Source: a virus. Taken from it: a stretch of DNA of 21,756 nt. Where the stretch lies: positions 1 through 21,756 of IMG/VR virus record IMGVR_UViG_3300027896_000255; one strand, written 5' to 3'. Positions 1 to 6,485 of this stretch are shown one piece after another (the first letter of the stretch is position 1; the number at the start of each line of letters is the position of its first letter). The notes under the pieces are model-generated. The model made no database searches, had not been told where the DNA came from, and saw nothing but the letters and a program-made list of their open reading frames with translations. The position numbers and the translations under genes were made by a program.

Positions 1-27
1 TGCTTCTATAAGAGTACGCATATCCAT
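1..27 (-). CDS. Start of an unidentified protein, cut by the window edge
   Basis: Reading leftward from the ATG at 27-25 gives MDMRTLIEA before the window ends. A second ATG two codons later (21-19) could be the real start. No clear Shine-Dalgarno sequence precedes either one. An ACTAAATA element ends five bases before the first ATG, which could make it a promoter for this gene with almost no leader. Too little is present to assign a function. It would be the next gene after the GNAT-like protein on the same strand. Confidence 0.4.
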
Positions 28-32
28 AGTAT

Positions 33-40
33 TATTTAGT
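33..40 (-). promoter_or_regulatory. ACTAAATA element, possible late promoter
   Basis: On the minus strand the bases read ACTAAATA, sharing the TAAATA core of the T4 late promoter TATAAATA. The element overlaps the TAA stop of the GNAT-like gene and lies five bases before the ATG at 27. By T4 geometry the transcript would begin at or next to that ATG. The same word recurs in other gaps of this window. Promoter activity is inferred from position and similarity only. Confidence 0.4.
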
Positions 41-590
41 CTAGGTACGGTTCATACGCTTCCATAACAAATCCGCCACCATTATACATCGGCCACTCTG
101 AGAAGTTTCCGGCATTTTCTAATACGAGGCGCCATGGGGTAACCTCTATGTGACTATAGTAATTATCCAGCGTATCTAATGCAAATGGCTCCTTCTCTCC
201 AGTGTTCACGTTATACCAGTGCTTGTTGAATCGTGATAGACCCTTTACAACTTCCTGCATATCTTTAGAATGAACCTTTCCTAATACTAAGGGAGAACGA
301 TTTAGTCTAGTCTTAAAAAACCACAATAACATTAACAAAATCTGCTTGCCTCTATAGTCCGGACTAACATAAACGTTATCTACAATGTTATCGTCTGTTA
401 ACGAGCAACATGCCACAAAAGCTGCATCATCCCACAATGAATAATAGTTACCAAGTTGGATAACTTTATAGTCTTCGATATCTGCTACATGTTTACCATT
501 TTTATACCAGGTTTCTTTATTCTTATTTGCAAATAGTTCTGCCTGTTTTGAGAGGTCTGGTCCTCTCATTGTCATTTCACTGATTTTCAT
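36..590 (-). CDS. GNAT-like acyltransferase family protein, 184 aa
   Basis: Residues 70-93 (VDNVYVSPDYRGKQ, then a hydrophobic helix) match motif A of GNAT acetyltransferases, where the V-x-P-x-YRGK-x turn binds the acetyl-CoA pyrophosphate. The preceding segment (residues 48-63) resembles the beta strands that lead into it. The substrate is unknown; in phages such proteins are usually uncharacterised. The final Gly of the usual R/Q-x-x-G-x-G/A motif is replaced (RGKQIL), so catalytic activity is not assured. The start ATG (590-588) overlaps the TAA of the upstream gene in TAATG, suggesting translational coupling. It is the third gene of a tight three-gene run led by an HNH endonuclease. Confidence 0.6.
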   Translation of the reverse strand: MKISEMTMRGPDLSKQAELFANKNKETWYKNGKHVADIEDYKVIQLGNYYSLWDDAAFVACCSLTDDNIVDNVYVSPDYRGKQILLMLLWFFKTRLNRSPLVLGKVHSKDMQEVVKGLSRFNKHWYNVNTGEKEPFALDTLDNYYSHIEVTPWRLVLENAGNFSEWPMYNGGGFVMEAYEPYLD

Positions 591-844
591 TACTCATCTT
601 CGGCTTCTGAATGGTTCAAAACTTCCTGTAATAATTCATCTGTTGTCCAACCAGACTGACTAAGGATTTGAATGGAACTTATAAAGAGAGTGAAAATTGA
701 TGAAGTATAATCAAAGTTTGGAAGTACTCCTTCTTTCATGTAAAGTTCTTCGATTGCCTTTTCTGCTTCTCTATTGCATACATCCAGATCAAAGTAATAT
801 ACTGTTCCGTCTTCAAGGATTTCGACACACTCATTGTCTTTCAT
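590..844 (-). CDS. Small conserved-looking hypothetical protein, 84 aa
   Basis: I do not recognise a named family. The protein is acidic: an N-terminal strand-like part (ILEDGTVYYFDLD), a helix rich in Glu (residues 24-38), a hydrophobic stretch (FTLFISSIQIL, about residues 51-61) and an amphipathic C-terminal helix ending in SEAEDE. There is no signal peptide or clear transmembrane segment. The start overlaps the stop of the HNH gene by four bases (ATGA), and its own stop overlaps the start of the GNAT-like gene, so all three genes are probably translated from one message. The overlaps and ordinary codon use support a real gene; its function is unknown. Confidence 0.65.
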   Translation of the reverse strand: MKDNECVEILEDGTVYYFDLDVCNREAEKAIEELYMKEGVLPNFDYTSSIFTLFISSIQILSQSGWTTDELLQEVLNHSEAEDE

Positions 845-1593
845 TTTCTTTTCCTTCCACCTAGACTCCAGCCTTCAAGTAGCCATTGATCAAGTGTATC
901 ACGTTTGACTTTCTTTTCAATACCGTCTTTGTTGATAGATACATTACCTAGAACGGCATTTCTTACATTGTCGGAGTGACCGGGTTTCTTCTTCTGCCCT
1001 GTCATAGTCATAGAACGTTTTAACTTTTGTTCTTCACTCATCGGACCTTTGGGGCGACCTTTCAATGCTAAACTTTTTTTAAGTTTGGCTTCTTCGCTCT
1101 GCTTAGTTCCTATTATTTTTGCTACTCTTTTCTTCTGTGATTCCGAAGAATACACTTTACCTGATGCGTGATTAGCTTTAGCGCTTTCTCTTAGCAAGGC
1201 TTTTTGTTCTTCGGGCATTGCCCTACCCTTGTTCGCAGGAGTTCTACCTTTCATTGTTTTGGAATGAGCTAGGGAGTGTTCAATACGATATCGTTCATAT
1301 ACACGAGCGGTTATATAGGAAGAGTATCGTTCTTGGTATTCATTGTTTGCCTTCATCCCGCGCAAAGCATATATCATTTTACTTCTTGATTCGCCCTCTG
1401 TCATTTTTACAAGGAGCCAATGACAAATGAAATGTTCTCTTGCAGTGAGGTCTACTAGGTTTTCTCTATCATTAGAGCCGCCTAGTGATTGAGGGATTAT
1501 ATGATGGCGTTCGGTATATTCGGTCATCGTCCGACCTTTGGCCCTATCTGTGATGAGCAAGTAGTATTTGGTATATTTGTTTTCTTTGAACAT
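841..1593 (-). CDS. HNH homing endonuclease with NUMOD-type DNA-binding repeats, 250 aa
   Basis: The N-terminal third carries an HNH nuclease motif: H30-H31 (ERHHIIPQSLGG), N45 (ENLVDLT) and H54 (REHFICHWLL), the His/Asn/His metal site of this family. From residue 114 there are several basic NUMOD3-like modules (MKGRTPANKG, LKGRPKGPMSEEQK, MTGQKKKPGHS) that in homing endonucleases bind the target DNA. The C-terminus (DGIEKKVKRDTLDQWLLEGW) resembles the small tail module seen in many phage HNH proteins. It would cut a homing site in related phages lacking the gene and spread by repair. It is free-standing, with no intron visible, and sits downstream of the gp23 terminator. The start at 1593 is preferred because NKYTKYYLLI belongs to the usual N-terminus of the family; an internal ATG at 1527 has a better ribosome site. 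Confidence 0.85.
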   Translation of the reverse strand: MFKENKYTKYYLLITDRAKGRTMTEYTERHHIIPQSLGGSNDRENLVDLTAREHFICHWLLVKMTEGESRSKMIYALRGMKANNEYQERYSSYITARVYERYRIEHSLAHSKTMKGRTPANKGRAMPEEQKALLRESAKANHASGKVYSSESQKKRVAKIIGTKQSEEAKLKKSLALKGRPKGPMSEEQKLKRSMTMTGQKKKPGHSDNVRNAVLGNVSINKDGIEKKVKRDTLDQWLLEGWSLGGRKRK

Positions 1594-1598
1594 ATTGT

Positions 1599-1606
1599 TA
1601 TTTAGT
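1599..1606 (-). promoter_or_regulatory. ACTAAATA element just upstream of the HNH gene
   Basis: The minus strand reads ACTAAATA, then five bases, then the HNH start ATG at 1593. T4 late promoters start transcription about six bases after TATAAATA, so the mRNA would begin at the ATG itself. It forms a 9-bp inverted repeat (TTATTTAGT / ACTAAATAA) with the plus-strand copy at 1624-1631. Function is inferred. Confidence 0.4.
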
Positions 1607-1623
1607 CCACATCCTCACATTTC

Positions 1624-1639
1624 ACTAAATAATACTATG
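1624..1639 (+). repeat. 16-bp element ACTAAATAATACTATG, inverted copy of 25-40
   Basis: This plus-strand 16-mer is identical to the minus-strand sequence at 40-25, so the two copies form a perfect inverted repeat flanking the HNH/small ORF/GNAT cassette. No gene follows on the plus strand: the ATG opens only a seven-codon frame. A third copy with one base missing is at 9201-9215 on the minus strand. It may be a promoter-like element carried or duplicated with the cassette. Confidence 0.55.
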
Positions 1640-1659
1640 TTTTTGGCAATTTTACAATA

Positions 1660-1685
1660 GAAAAGGGGACCGAAGCCCCCTTTTC
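1660..1685 (-). terminator. Strong rho-independent-type terminator after gene 23
   Basis: The two 11-base arms (1660-1670 and 1675-1685) pair fully with one G-U wobble. On the minus strand the loop is UUCG closed by C-G, a very stable tetraloop, and the 3' arm ends in CCCCTTTT. It lies about 30 bases past the gp23 stop codon, where a highly expressed capsid message would be expected to end. The A-run on the other side means it could also stop plus-strand transcripts. Confidence 0.85.
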
Positions 1686-1703
1686 CATATAACTTAACGA
1701 GTA

Positions 1704-1721
1704 AGTGATTGAAAAATCACT
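1704..1721 (-). other. Hairpin overlapping the gp23 stop codon
   Basis: The arms AGTGATT (1704-1710) and AATCACT (1715-1721) are perfectly complementary with a four-base loop. The TGA stop of gp23 (1719-1717) lies in one arm. Together with the terminator at 1660-1685 it gives the gp23 message two stacked 3' hairpins, which could protect it from 3' exonucleases. gp55 has a similar stop-codon hairpin. Confidence 0.55.
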
Positions 1722-2913
1722 GAAACGTAAGATTTTGCACCGAAATTTCCCCAACATAGTCAGCGGCGTTGCCGAATGACGATGCAGTATTCGTAAGCTC
1801 TATGTAGCCGTAGCGCGTCATAAACGAAACGACTGGTTCGAATGTTGACGGATCAAGGACAACGCCAGATGACATCAACGGAATGTATGGGCAGTAGAAT
1901 GCTGCTGCGTCAGTTTCAGATGAACCCTTATAACCAACCAGAACTGGCTGAGTGTCAGGAGCATATGAGTTGACGAATACGCGCATTGCACCGTTCAAAG
2001 TACCAACGAACTTAGTGTTAGTTGGAGCTTCGAAAGTACCTTCAGTAGTACGAGCAAATGCTGAAGTAGTTGCTGACTGAAGAACAGTAAGTGAAGCTGG
2101 TGAAACAACAGCCCAGTTACCTGCACCACGACGAGTGCGCTGTGCAATCAAGTTTGCAACGCGGTTGATAAGAACAGCAAGAGCAGCGTGTTCGTCACCA
2201 ACGTAAGTAGCAGTACCTGATACAGTTGCCTGGTTGTAAGTGTATTCAGTTGAAGCAAGAGTTGCGAGTGAGAGCAGGATTTCCTGGTCGATTTCAGCAG
2301 TGATTTCTTGTGCAAGAGCAGCCATGATTTCTGCTTCTACGTCAATACCATGCTGTGACTGAGCGTCCTGAGCAGCTTCGAAAGTCCAGCGAGCTTGTAG
2401 CTTACGTGACTTGGCTTCAACAGCCTGACGAAGGATCTGAACAGAAATCTGCTTACCACCGTCGCCTTCAAGCGAAGCAGTGTCTGCACCAGTGTAGAAG
2501 TTAGTGCTTGTTGCTGCTTCAGGAACGCGAGAATATGCCTGCGCGATCTTGAATGGTGATAGAGCTTCTTCACCAGCTACGACCGAAGTCTGTGCTGCTG
2601 AGTTGTCAGTCAATGACTGAGCGTAACGTACACGAAGGGTGTGAATCTGGCCGACTGGACCAGTCATTGGCTGAACACCTACGAGTTCGTTTGCGATAAC
2701 AGTTGGCATAACACGACGAATTACTGGAAGAATAACGCGATTCAGAGTTGCGATATTACCAGCAGTTGTAGTGCCAGCAGAAGATTCTGCAAGCAACTGC
2801 TTCTTGGTGTTTTCGAGGATAACACCCATAGTTGAGCGACGATTGCCCTTTAAGCCTTCTAGCAGAGCATCCTTAGTTTCGCTCCAACGGCTTTCTAATA
2901 GTACTTTTGACAT
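1717..2913 (-). CDS. 23: Major capsid protein gp23, 398 aa
   Basis: This is the T4-type major capsid protein that assembles into the hexamers of the shell. Diagnostic stretches shared with T4 gp23 include GVQPMTGPVGQI (T4 has GVQPMNSPTGQV), VEAKSRKLQARWTFEAAQDAQ-HGID (T4 VIEAKSRQLKAAYSIELAQD), RRGAGNW, and VGYKGSSETDAAAFYCPYIPL near the C-terminus. It is shorter than the 521-residue T4 protein. Like T4 gp23 it has an N-terminal leader that would be removed by gp21: the site LLAE at residues 40-43 fits the L/I-x-E rule and predicts a mature chain of 355 residues. A strong ribosome site (AGGAGAA at 2921-2927) precedes the ATG. It follows gp22 with a 28-base gap and is followed by a strong terminator. 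No gp24 vertex gene lies beside it. Confidence 0.97.
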   Translation of the reverse strand: MSKVLLESRWSETKDALLEGLKGNRRSTMGVILENTKKQLLAESSAGTTTAGNIATLNRVILPVIRRVMPTVIANELVGVQPMTGPVGQIHTLRVRYAQSLTDNSAAQTSVVAGEEALSPFKIAQAYSRVPEAATSTNFYTGADTASLEGDGGKQISVQILRQAVEAKSRKLQARWTFEAAQDAQSQHGIDVEAEIMAALAQEITAEIDQEILLSLATLASTEYTYNQATVSGTATYVGDEHAALAVLINRVANLIAQRTRRGAGNWAVVSPASLTVLQSATTSAFARTTEGTFEAPTNTKFVGTLNGAMRVFVNSYAPDTQPVLVGYKGSSETDAAAFYCPYIPLMSSGVVLDPSTFEPVVSFMTRYGYIELTNTASSFGNAADYVGEISVQNLTFQ

Positions 2914-2920
2914 GTTTATA

Positions 2921-2927
2921 TTCTCCT
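2921..2927 (-). promoter_or_regulatory. Ribosome binding site of gene 23
   Basis: The minus strand reads AGGAGAA seven bases before the gp23 ATG, one of the strongest Shine-Dalgarno matches in the window, consistent with very high capsid synthesis. Confidence 0.8.
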
Positions 2928-2941
2928 AATATGTCTTTTTA

Positions 2942-4048
2942 TCAAAGCCCCGCCAGGCGCTTGATGTCGATTACGTTGTCTTTTTCGTATTCATCGACTT
3001 CAGTTGGTCTCTGGGCAGTTTTATTACCAGTTGCCTCTACAATAACAGATTCAGTCAAAGGAGCTTTTGCTGCCTTTGGTGCTGCACCAGTATTGAGTAC
3101 TGCTGGTAAATACTTGTCGAACGCATTCTTCAACTTAGGTGTCTGAACGCTTTCTAGCAAACTTCTCATTACTTCGGCTTTTTGCTCATTGAGAGTTGAC
3201 AATAGCTCATCCATTGTCTTCTGACGCTGAGTTGATTCCTTAATAATCCGAACTTCGCGGTCCTTGCTTTCTACCAATTTAGCAGCATGTTGTAGTTGCT
3301 TCTTGGCTTCTGCAAGCTGACGGTCTTTGGATGCAAGGGCATTCATTGCTTTGCGAGTTTCAGCCTTACTGTTGAGGTAAGTAACTGAGAATTCACCGGC
3401 AAAGGATTCGAAAATCTTGCGACCGAAATTGTTTTCTCTTGCGATTTTAATGTCTTCTTTAAGTTGTGATAGTTCACCCTTAAGATGTGTTCCGACCATT
3501 GCGCTGACTTTCTTGGCACTTTCAGCAATAAACTTTTCCTTAAGTGCTTCGATTTGTCTGCGACCTTCTGCAACGAGCTTGACCTTTGCTTCAACAACTG
3601 CTTCTCTATCGATAGCAAATTCTTTGATTTCACGAGCCAAAGCGTGAACAATAAACTGTTCCAGCTTCTTCTGATTTTCCATTTGAAGTTTACGGTCAGT
3701 GCGTAGTTCACGAATTTCTTCGGCTAACTTAGTAACCATGAACTCGTTGAACCTAGTTGCACTTTCACGAAGCTTTACTTGATTCTTTACGCGGTCTTCG
3801 TTCATTGCTGCTCTCTCAGATGCAAATTCTGCAATTTCGTCTGCGAGATGGGCAGTGATCATCTTGTCTAGGGATTCTACCATAACCATTCTATCGTGTT
3901 CGTAGCGTTGTGCGAACTCTTCATGGAGTTCCGCACGAACTTGATTACGAGCTTCATTCAACTTGGATTCCCAGGCTTCGTTTAGTTCTCTGCCTACGTC
4001 CTCATTGATAAGTCCGCTTTCTAGTAGTGGCTTTATGGCGTCTAGCAT
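2942..4048 (-). CDS. 22: Prohead core scaffold protein gp22, 368 aa
   Basis: By position between gp21 and gp23 and by composition (long, highly charged, nearly all helical) this is the main internal scaffold of the prohead. In T4 it fills the core, shapes the shell and is digested to small peptides by gp21. Here it is about 100 residues longer than T4 gp22. It shows four related segments with a hydrophobic-x-x-L-x-x-E-I/L-x-x-F/L pattern, anchored at L68 (LADEIAEF), L108 (LAEEIREL), L137 (LAREIKEF) and L189 (LKGELSQL), which looks like expansion of a coiled coil. L/I-x-E protease sites occur near both ends (PLLE 7-10, PLTE 330-333, VIVE 335-338). The start directly follows the stop of the GIY-YIG gene (TAAATG). 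The ribosome site AAAGGGA lies inside that gene. Confidence 0.88.
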   Translation of the reverse strand: MLDAIKPLLESGLINEDVGRELNEAWESKLNEARNQVRAELHEEFAQRYEHDRMVMVESLDKMITAHLADEIAEFASERAAMNEDRVKNQVKLRESATRFNEFMVTKLAEEIRELRTDRKLQMENQKKLEQFIVHALAREIKEFAIDREAVVEAKVKLVAEGRRQIEALKEKFIAESAKKVSAMVGTHLKGELSQLKEDIKIARENNFGRKIFESFAGEFSVTYLNSKAETRKAMNALASKDRQLAEAKKQLQHAAKLVESKDREVRIIKESTQRQKTMDELLSTLNEQKAEVMRSLLESVQTPKLKNAFDKYLPAVLNTGAAPKAAKAPLTESVIVEATGNKTAQRPTEVDEYEKDNVIDIKRLAGL

Positions 4049-4591
4049 TTATCTAGTCCCTTTATCTACATAAGTAACATTGTTACTTGTTTTGCCCTTG
4101 TTCCATGGAATTCTTCCCTTTAATTTTAAAGATCGCAATTCATTAGATTCGGGCGTTTGCTTGGGTCTTGGTTTTCCTTTATGTCCGGCTGCGTGTTTTT
4201 CACAGTATTCCGGAGTCATTTGTTGACCTTTGTTCCAAGCTAATCTTCCTTTTTTGGCCAACCCTAATTTAAGTTTGTGTTCATCAGTTTGAGGTACGCC
4301 GCCCTTAAATTTAAAGTTTCCATCTCCATTATGTTGATTGAAACTTTCTTGGTTGTGCTTCGCATCTGATTCAGTTAAAAGTTTGGTTTCTAATTCCAAC
4401 ATTTCATATACTTCACCAGTTGCGATTATTGATCTATCCCAATCTTCTGGATCAGAGACAATCATTGGTTTTACTATTCTACTAGAACAGATATACCCGT
4501 CATCAGGGTGGCACGTTTTCGCAGTACGTGAACCAATATACCACTTTCCAGTAGATAATTGTGTCCATTTATATACATACGGAAGTGTCAT
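4049..4591 (-). CDS. GIY-YIG homing endonuclease with NUMOD3 motifs, 180 aa
   Basis: The N-terminus has the two strands of a GIY-YIG nuclease (YVYKWTQ at 5-11, the GIY part with G replaced by Y; KWYIGSRT at 17-24, the YIG part), a Glu-containing helix with the likely metal-binding Glu (LELET, around E66-E68) and a later QHNGDGN segment like the Asn-Gly region of the family. The C-terminal half carries NUMOD3-type DNA-binding modules (KKGRLAWNKGQQMT, HKGKPRPKQTPE, LKGRIPWNKGK). It is a free-standing mobile endonuclease inserted between genes 21 and 22. It begins nine bases after the gp21 stop with a good ribosome site (AAGGGG), and its own stop touches the gp22 ATG. Its last codons supply the gp22 ribosome site, so its 3' end cannot be lost without affecting the scaffold gene. 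Confidence 0.85.
   Translation of the reverse strand: MTLPYVYKWTQLSTGKWYIGSRTAKTCHPDDGYICSSRIVKPMIVSDPEDWDRSIIATGEVYEMLELETKLLTESDAKHNQESFNQHNGDGNFKFKGGVPQTDEHKLKLGLAKKGRLAWNKGQQMTPEYCEKHAAGHKGKPRPKQTPESNELRSLKLKGRIPWNKGKTSNNVTYVDKGTR
4057..4063 (-). promoter_or_regulatory. Ribosome binding site of gene 22 inside the GIY-YIG gene
   Basis: The minus strand reads AAAGGGACTAGATAAATG. The AAAGGGA lies in the final Lys-Gly-Thr codons of the endonuclease and the last TAA ATG joins the two genes without a gap, so gp22 translation is probably coupled to that of the endonuclease. Confidence 0.65.
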
Positions 4592-4600
4592 AAATTCCCC

Positions 4601-5239
4601 TTATAATTTGAGTTCATTGATGAGGCGTTTTACTTCCTCAGCAAGGAATCTCTGTACTTGTTTGTTGCCTTGAGCTTCCTTAGCAATCTCAAGTACTTTA
4701 TGACCGTACTTCATGTTCTGAAGTCCTTCATAAATTGCTTTAGGATATGCGTTTGGTGCGCTTGGTTGTGCAACAATATCGACAGTGATTATTTCGAAAT
4801 CACTGACACGGCCATCTATGTCGTTTACGTTACCTGAACCACGACTGGATACACCTAGCTTAACCCCTGACTCCAACATCGTCTTTACAAGATCACCCAT
4901 TGGAGTTGGGAGAATTTTTAGCTTGCCGAAACCATTTGGACCATCCATCCACATATGAGTGATCATATGTGAAACTCGGTCTAGATTAATCTTAAGATCA
5001 TCTGGGTGATCGACTTCGCCTAGAACAGAATAGCCTTCATGAATTTGCTTGTTGAGAGTATCTACAGCGTTTTCGATTTCATTGACGGGGTAAATGCGCT
5101 CGTTAGCGTTCTTCACCCCGCCTTGAATGAATATTCCCTTCATGTAGAGGGACTTCAGTTTATCATCGCCTTCTGACACAGACTCGACCACGATATTAGC
5201 GCGGTCGAATGTCAGATTCTCTCTAAGATACAAAGCCAT
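4601..5239 (-). CDS. 21: Prohead core protease gp21, 212 aa
   Basis: This is the herpes-assemblin-like serine protease that processes the T4 prohead. Visible signatures: YMKGIFIQGGVKNANERIYP (residues 32-51), the strand and loop found in phage prohead proteases; the catalytic His in LGEVDHPDD (H78); the catalytic Ser in GVSSRGSG (S131/S132); and TVDIVAQPSAPNAYP (151-166), equivalent to the VDAVWGPSAPDAW region of T4 gp21. The length equals T4 gp21 (212). The C-terminus FLAE-EVKRLI (residues 198-207) contains an L-x-E site like the one near the T4 gp21 C-terminus, suggesting self-processing. It lies 17 bases after the gp67-like gene in the head operon and is followed by the GIY-YIG endonuclease. 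It would cut gp22, gp23 and the acidic core protein. Confidence 0.95.
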   Translation of the reverse strand: MALYLRENLTFDRANIVVESVSEGDDKLKSLYMKGIFIQGGVKNANERIYPVNEIENAVDTLNKQIHEGYSVLGEVDHPDDLKINLDRVSHMITHMWMDGPNGFGKLKILPTPMGDLVKTMLESGVKLGVSSRGSGNVNDIDGRVSDFEIITVDIVAQPSAPNAYPKAIYEGLQNMKYGHKVLEIAKEAQGNKQVQRFLAEEVKRLINELKL

Positions 5240-5256
5240 TTGTTCTCAGATTCCTA

Positions 5257-6111
5257 TTAACGTGCTGGTCTACGAGCAGGGCGTCTTGACTCTGCTACTG
5301 GGCTACGGAAGTTAGAACCATCATCACCGTGCTTTGGCTTAGGTGCTGCATCGCCCTTATCCTTGAAGTTGTTCTTACCCGGTACGTTCTTGAAGTTACC
5401 TGCACCTGGAAGATTACCTTCGCCCTTAGTCAAGTAGTCACTTGGCTTCTTTGGGCTTGTTGGGACTGATTCTGCGTCGCCAGAGAACTTAACTGGCTTG
5501 CTGTCCATTCCAGCTTGACCTGAATTGAATGTAGTTGGGCTCTTGGTCTGTGCGCCGTTGTCACCGTGAGTGACTGAAACCTTCTGAAGATTGATGTTTT
5601 CCATCATCATGTCTTCGTCCATTTCGTCTTCTTCTTCGCCACCGAAGTCACCGCCGAAGTCTTCTTCGCCTTCTTCGCCACCGAAGTCTGCTGCATCATG
5701 ATCGTCGCCGCCCATGATTTCTTCGAACTCAGCCATCAACTGGTCGAGCTTGTCTTCGATGCGTATTACAGCGTCTTCGATTTCTTCGTGTGCTACACCT
5801 TCTTCATCGTCATGGTCTTGTTCGAGGTCGTGAGTGAAGTCCTCACCGTCTTCTTCAGCTTCATCGTCAAAATCGATGTCAGCTTCATCTTCGTCTTCCA
5901 TGACGCCTGATTCTTCAGCGTTAATCTCGTCAAGCATATCGCCGACTTGTCCGCCCATTCCTTCTTCCATATCCATATCTTCTTCTGCCATAATTGACTC
6001 GAAGATTTCGCGTGATTTTTCAACAACGATTTCGTGGAAAAGAGCGTCGGCTGCTTCTTTGTCTTCGTTGATCACTAGATTGATCAACTTTTCATATTTT
6101 CTAATGTCCAT
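5257..6111 (-). CDS. 67: Acidic prohead core protein, gp67-like N-terminus, 284 aa
   Basis: The N-terminal 45 residues (MDIRKYEKLI-NLVINEDKEAADALFHEIV-EKSREIFESI) look like the helical start of T4 gp67, which is followed there by an acidic tail. Here the acidic tail is much longer: residues 42-170 are mostly Asp/Glu with short DFGGEE repeats and a helix (IEDAVIRIEDKLDQLMAEFEEIM, 111-133). Residues 171-284 change to a basic, Gly/Pro/Lys-rich disordered tail ending in RRPARRPAR. T4 gp67 has about 80 residues. The role inferred is a prohead core component that gp21 digests to internal peptides. The start at 6111 is chosen over a longer reading frame to 6177 because AGGAGA (6124-6119) sits eight bases before it and the extra 22 residues look noncoding. 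The charge reversal between the middle and the tail is notable. Confidence 0.75.
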   Translation of the reverse strand: MDIRKYEKLINLVINEDKEAADALFHEIVVEKSREIFESIMAEEDMDMEEGMGGQVGDMLDEINAEESGVMEDEDEADIDFDDEAEEDGEDFTHDLEQDHDDEEGVAHEEIEDAVIRIEDKLDQLMAEFEEIMGGDDHDAADFGGEEGEEDFGGDFGGEEEDEMDEDMMMENINLQKVSVTHGDNGAQTKSPTTFNSGQAGMDSKPVKFSGDAESVPTSPKKPSDYLTKGEGNLPGAGNFKNVPGKNNFKDKGDAAPKPKHGDDGSNFRSPVAESRRPARRPAR

Positions 6112-6118
6112 TAAATTG

Positions 6119-6124
6119 TCTCCT
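6119..6124 (-). promoter_or_regulatory. Ribosome binding site that fixes the gp67-like start
   Basis: The minus strand reads AGGAGACAATTTAATG. This strong Shine-Dalgarno sequence selects the ATG at 6111 rather than the in-frame ATG at 6177, which has no comparable site. Confidence 0.8.
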
Positions 6125-6218
6125 GATAGAAATGGCTTTGTAAAGTTATTTACACCATATACCAGAAAACAACTCATTAAGTGCTAGTTTTTTGCATTTT
6201 TGGTATTTTTATATAAAT

Positions 6219-6226
6219 TATTTAGG
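6219..6226 (-). promoter_or_regulatory. CCTAAATA element upstream of the gp67-like gene
   Basis: The minus strand reads CCTAAATAATTTATATAAAAATA immediately at the TAA stop of the 76-aa gene. The TAAATA core and the A/T-rich sequence that follows make this the likely promoter region for the gp67-like gene, 107 bases away. The exact start is unknown. Confidence 0.35.
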
Positions 6227-6452
6227 CTACGGCTCCGCCAGCAGCTTCAGGCTTCGGCCCGTATTGTTTTTTTACTTTTTCAAGATGCTTCTTTTTCTCA
6301 TAATTTCTTACATCAAGCATACGTCTTAGTTTACGGATTTGCTTTAGTGTAAGTTTAGTTTTACGAGATGTTCTCCACACAGGTTTACTGTTGTCAGTGT
6401 TGACATCCTGAAAGCCCTGAATCGGCGGATCGAACACCTCTAGTAATCGCAT
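6222..6452 (-). CDS. Small basic head-module protein, 76 aa
   Basis: The protein is basic in its middle (SRKTKLTLKQIRKLRRMLDVRN-YEKKKHLEKVKKQYG, about residues 29-65) and ends in AAGGAVA. The central part should form one or two amphipathic helices. Small ORFs with a similar TLKQIxKLRxM helix occur beside gp20 in T4-like phages, but I cannot name the family with certainty; T4 has genes 67 and 68 here, and this could be a gp68-position protein. It has a strong ribosome site (AGGAG, nine bases before the ATG) and a late-promoter match at 6472-6479 from which the transcript would carry a 14-base leader. It precedes the gp67-like gene by about 110 bases. Confidence 0.75.
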   Translation of the reverse strand: MRLLEVFDPPIQGFQDVNTDNSKPVWRTSRKTKLTLKQIRKLRRMLDVRNYEKKKHLEKVKKQYGPKPEAAGGAVA

Positions 6453-6471
6453 AAAATCATCTCCTACGTAT

Positions 6472-6479
6472 TATTTATG
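6472..6479 (-). promoter_or_regulatory. Late promoter CATAAATA for the small basic gene
   Basis: Seven of eight bases match the T4 late promoter TATAAATA. Using T4 spacing, transcription would start near 6466 and give a 14-nt leader containing AGGAG before the ATG at 6452. It lies back to back with a plus-strand promoter at 6486. Confidence 0.65.
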
Positions 6480-6485
6480 CTTCAC

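Noticed and set aside
841-1593. Possible group I intron around the homing endonuclease genes
   Set aside because: gp20, gp21, gp22, gp23, gp46 and gp47 are all uninterrupted, and the endonucleases sit between genes, so they are free-standing.
6112-6177. 22-residue N-terminal extension of the gp67-like protein
   Set aside because: A strong AGGAGA lies just before the internal ATG at 6111, and the extension does not resemble the family N-terminus.
5698-6187. Plus-strand Ser-rich frames opposite the acidic core protein
   Set aside because: They are mirror products of repeated GAA/GAC codons on the real strand.
6212-6219. TATAAATT on the plus strand as a promoter
   Set aside because: It would transcribe antisense into the small basic gene, with no plus-strand gene nearby except the endonuclease, which has its own promoter.
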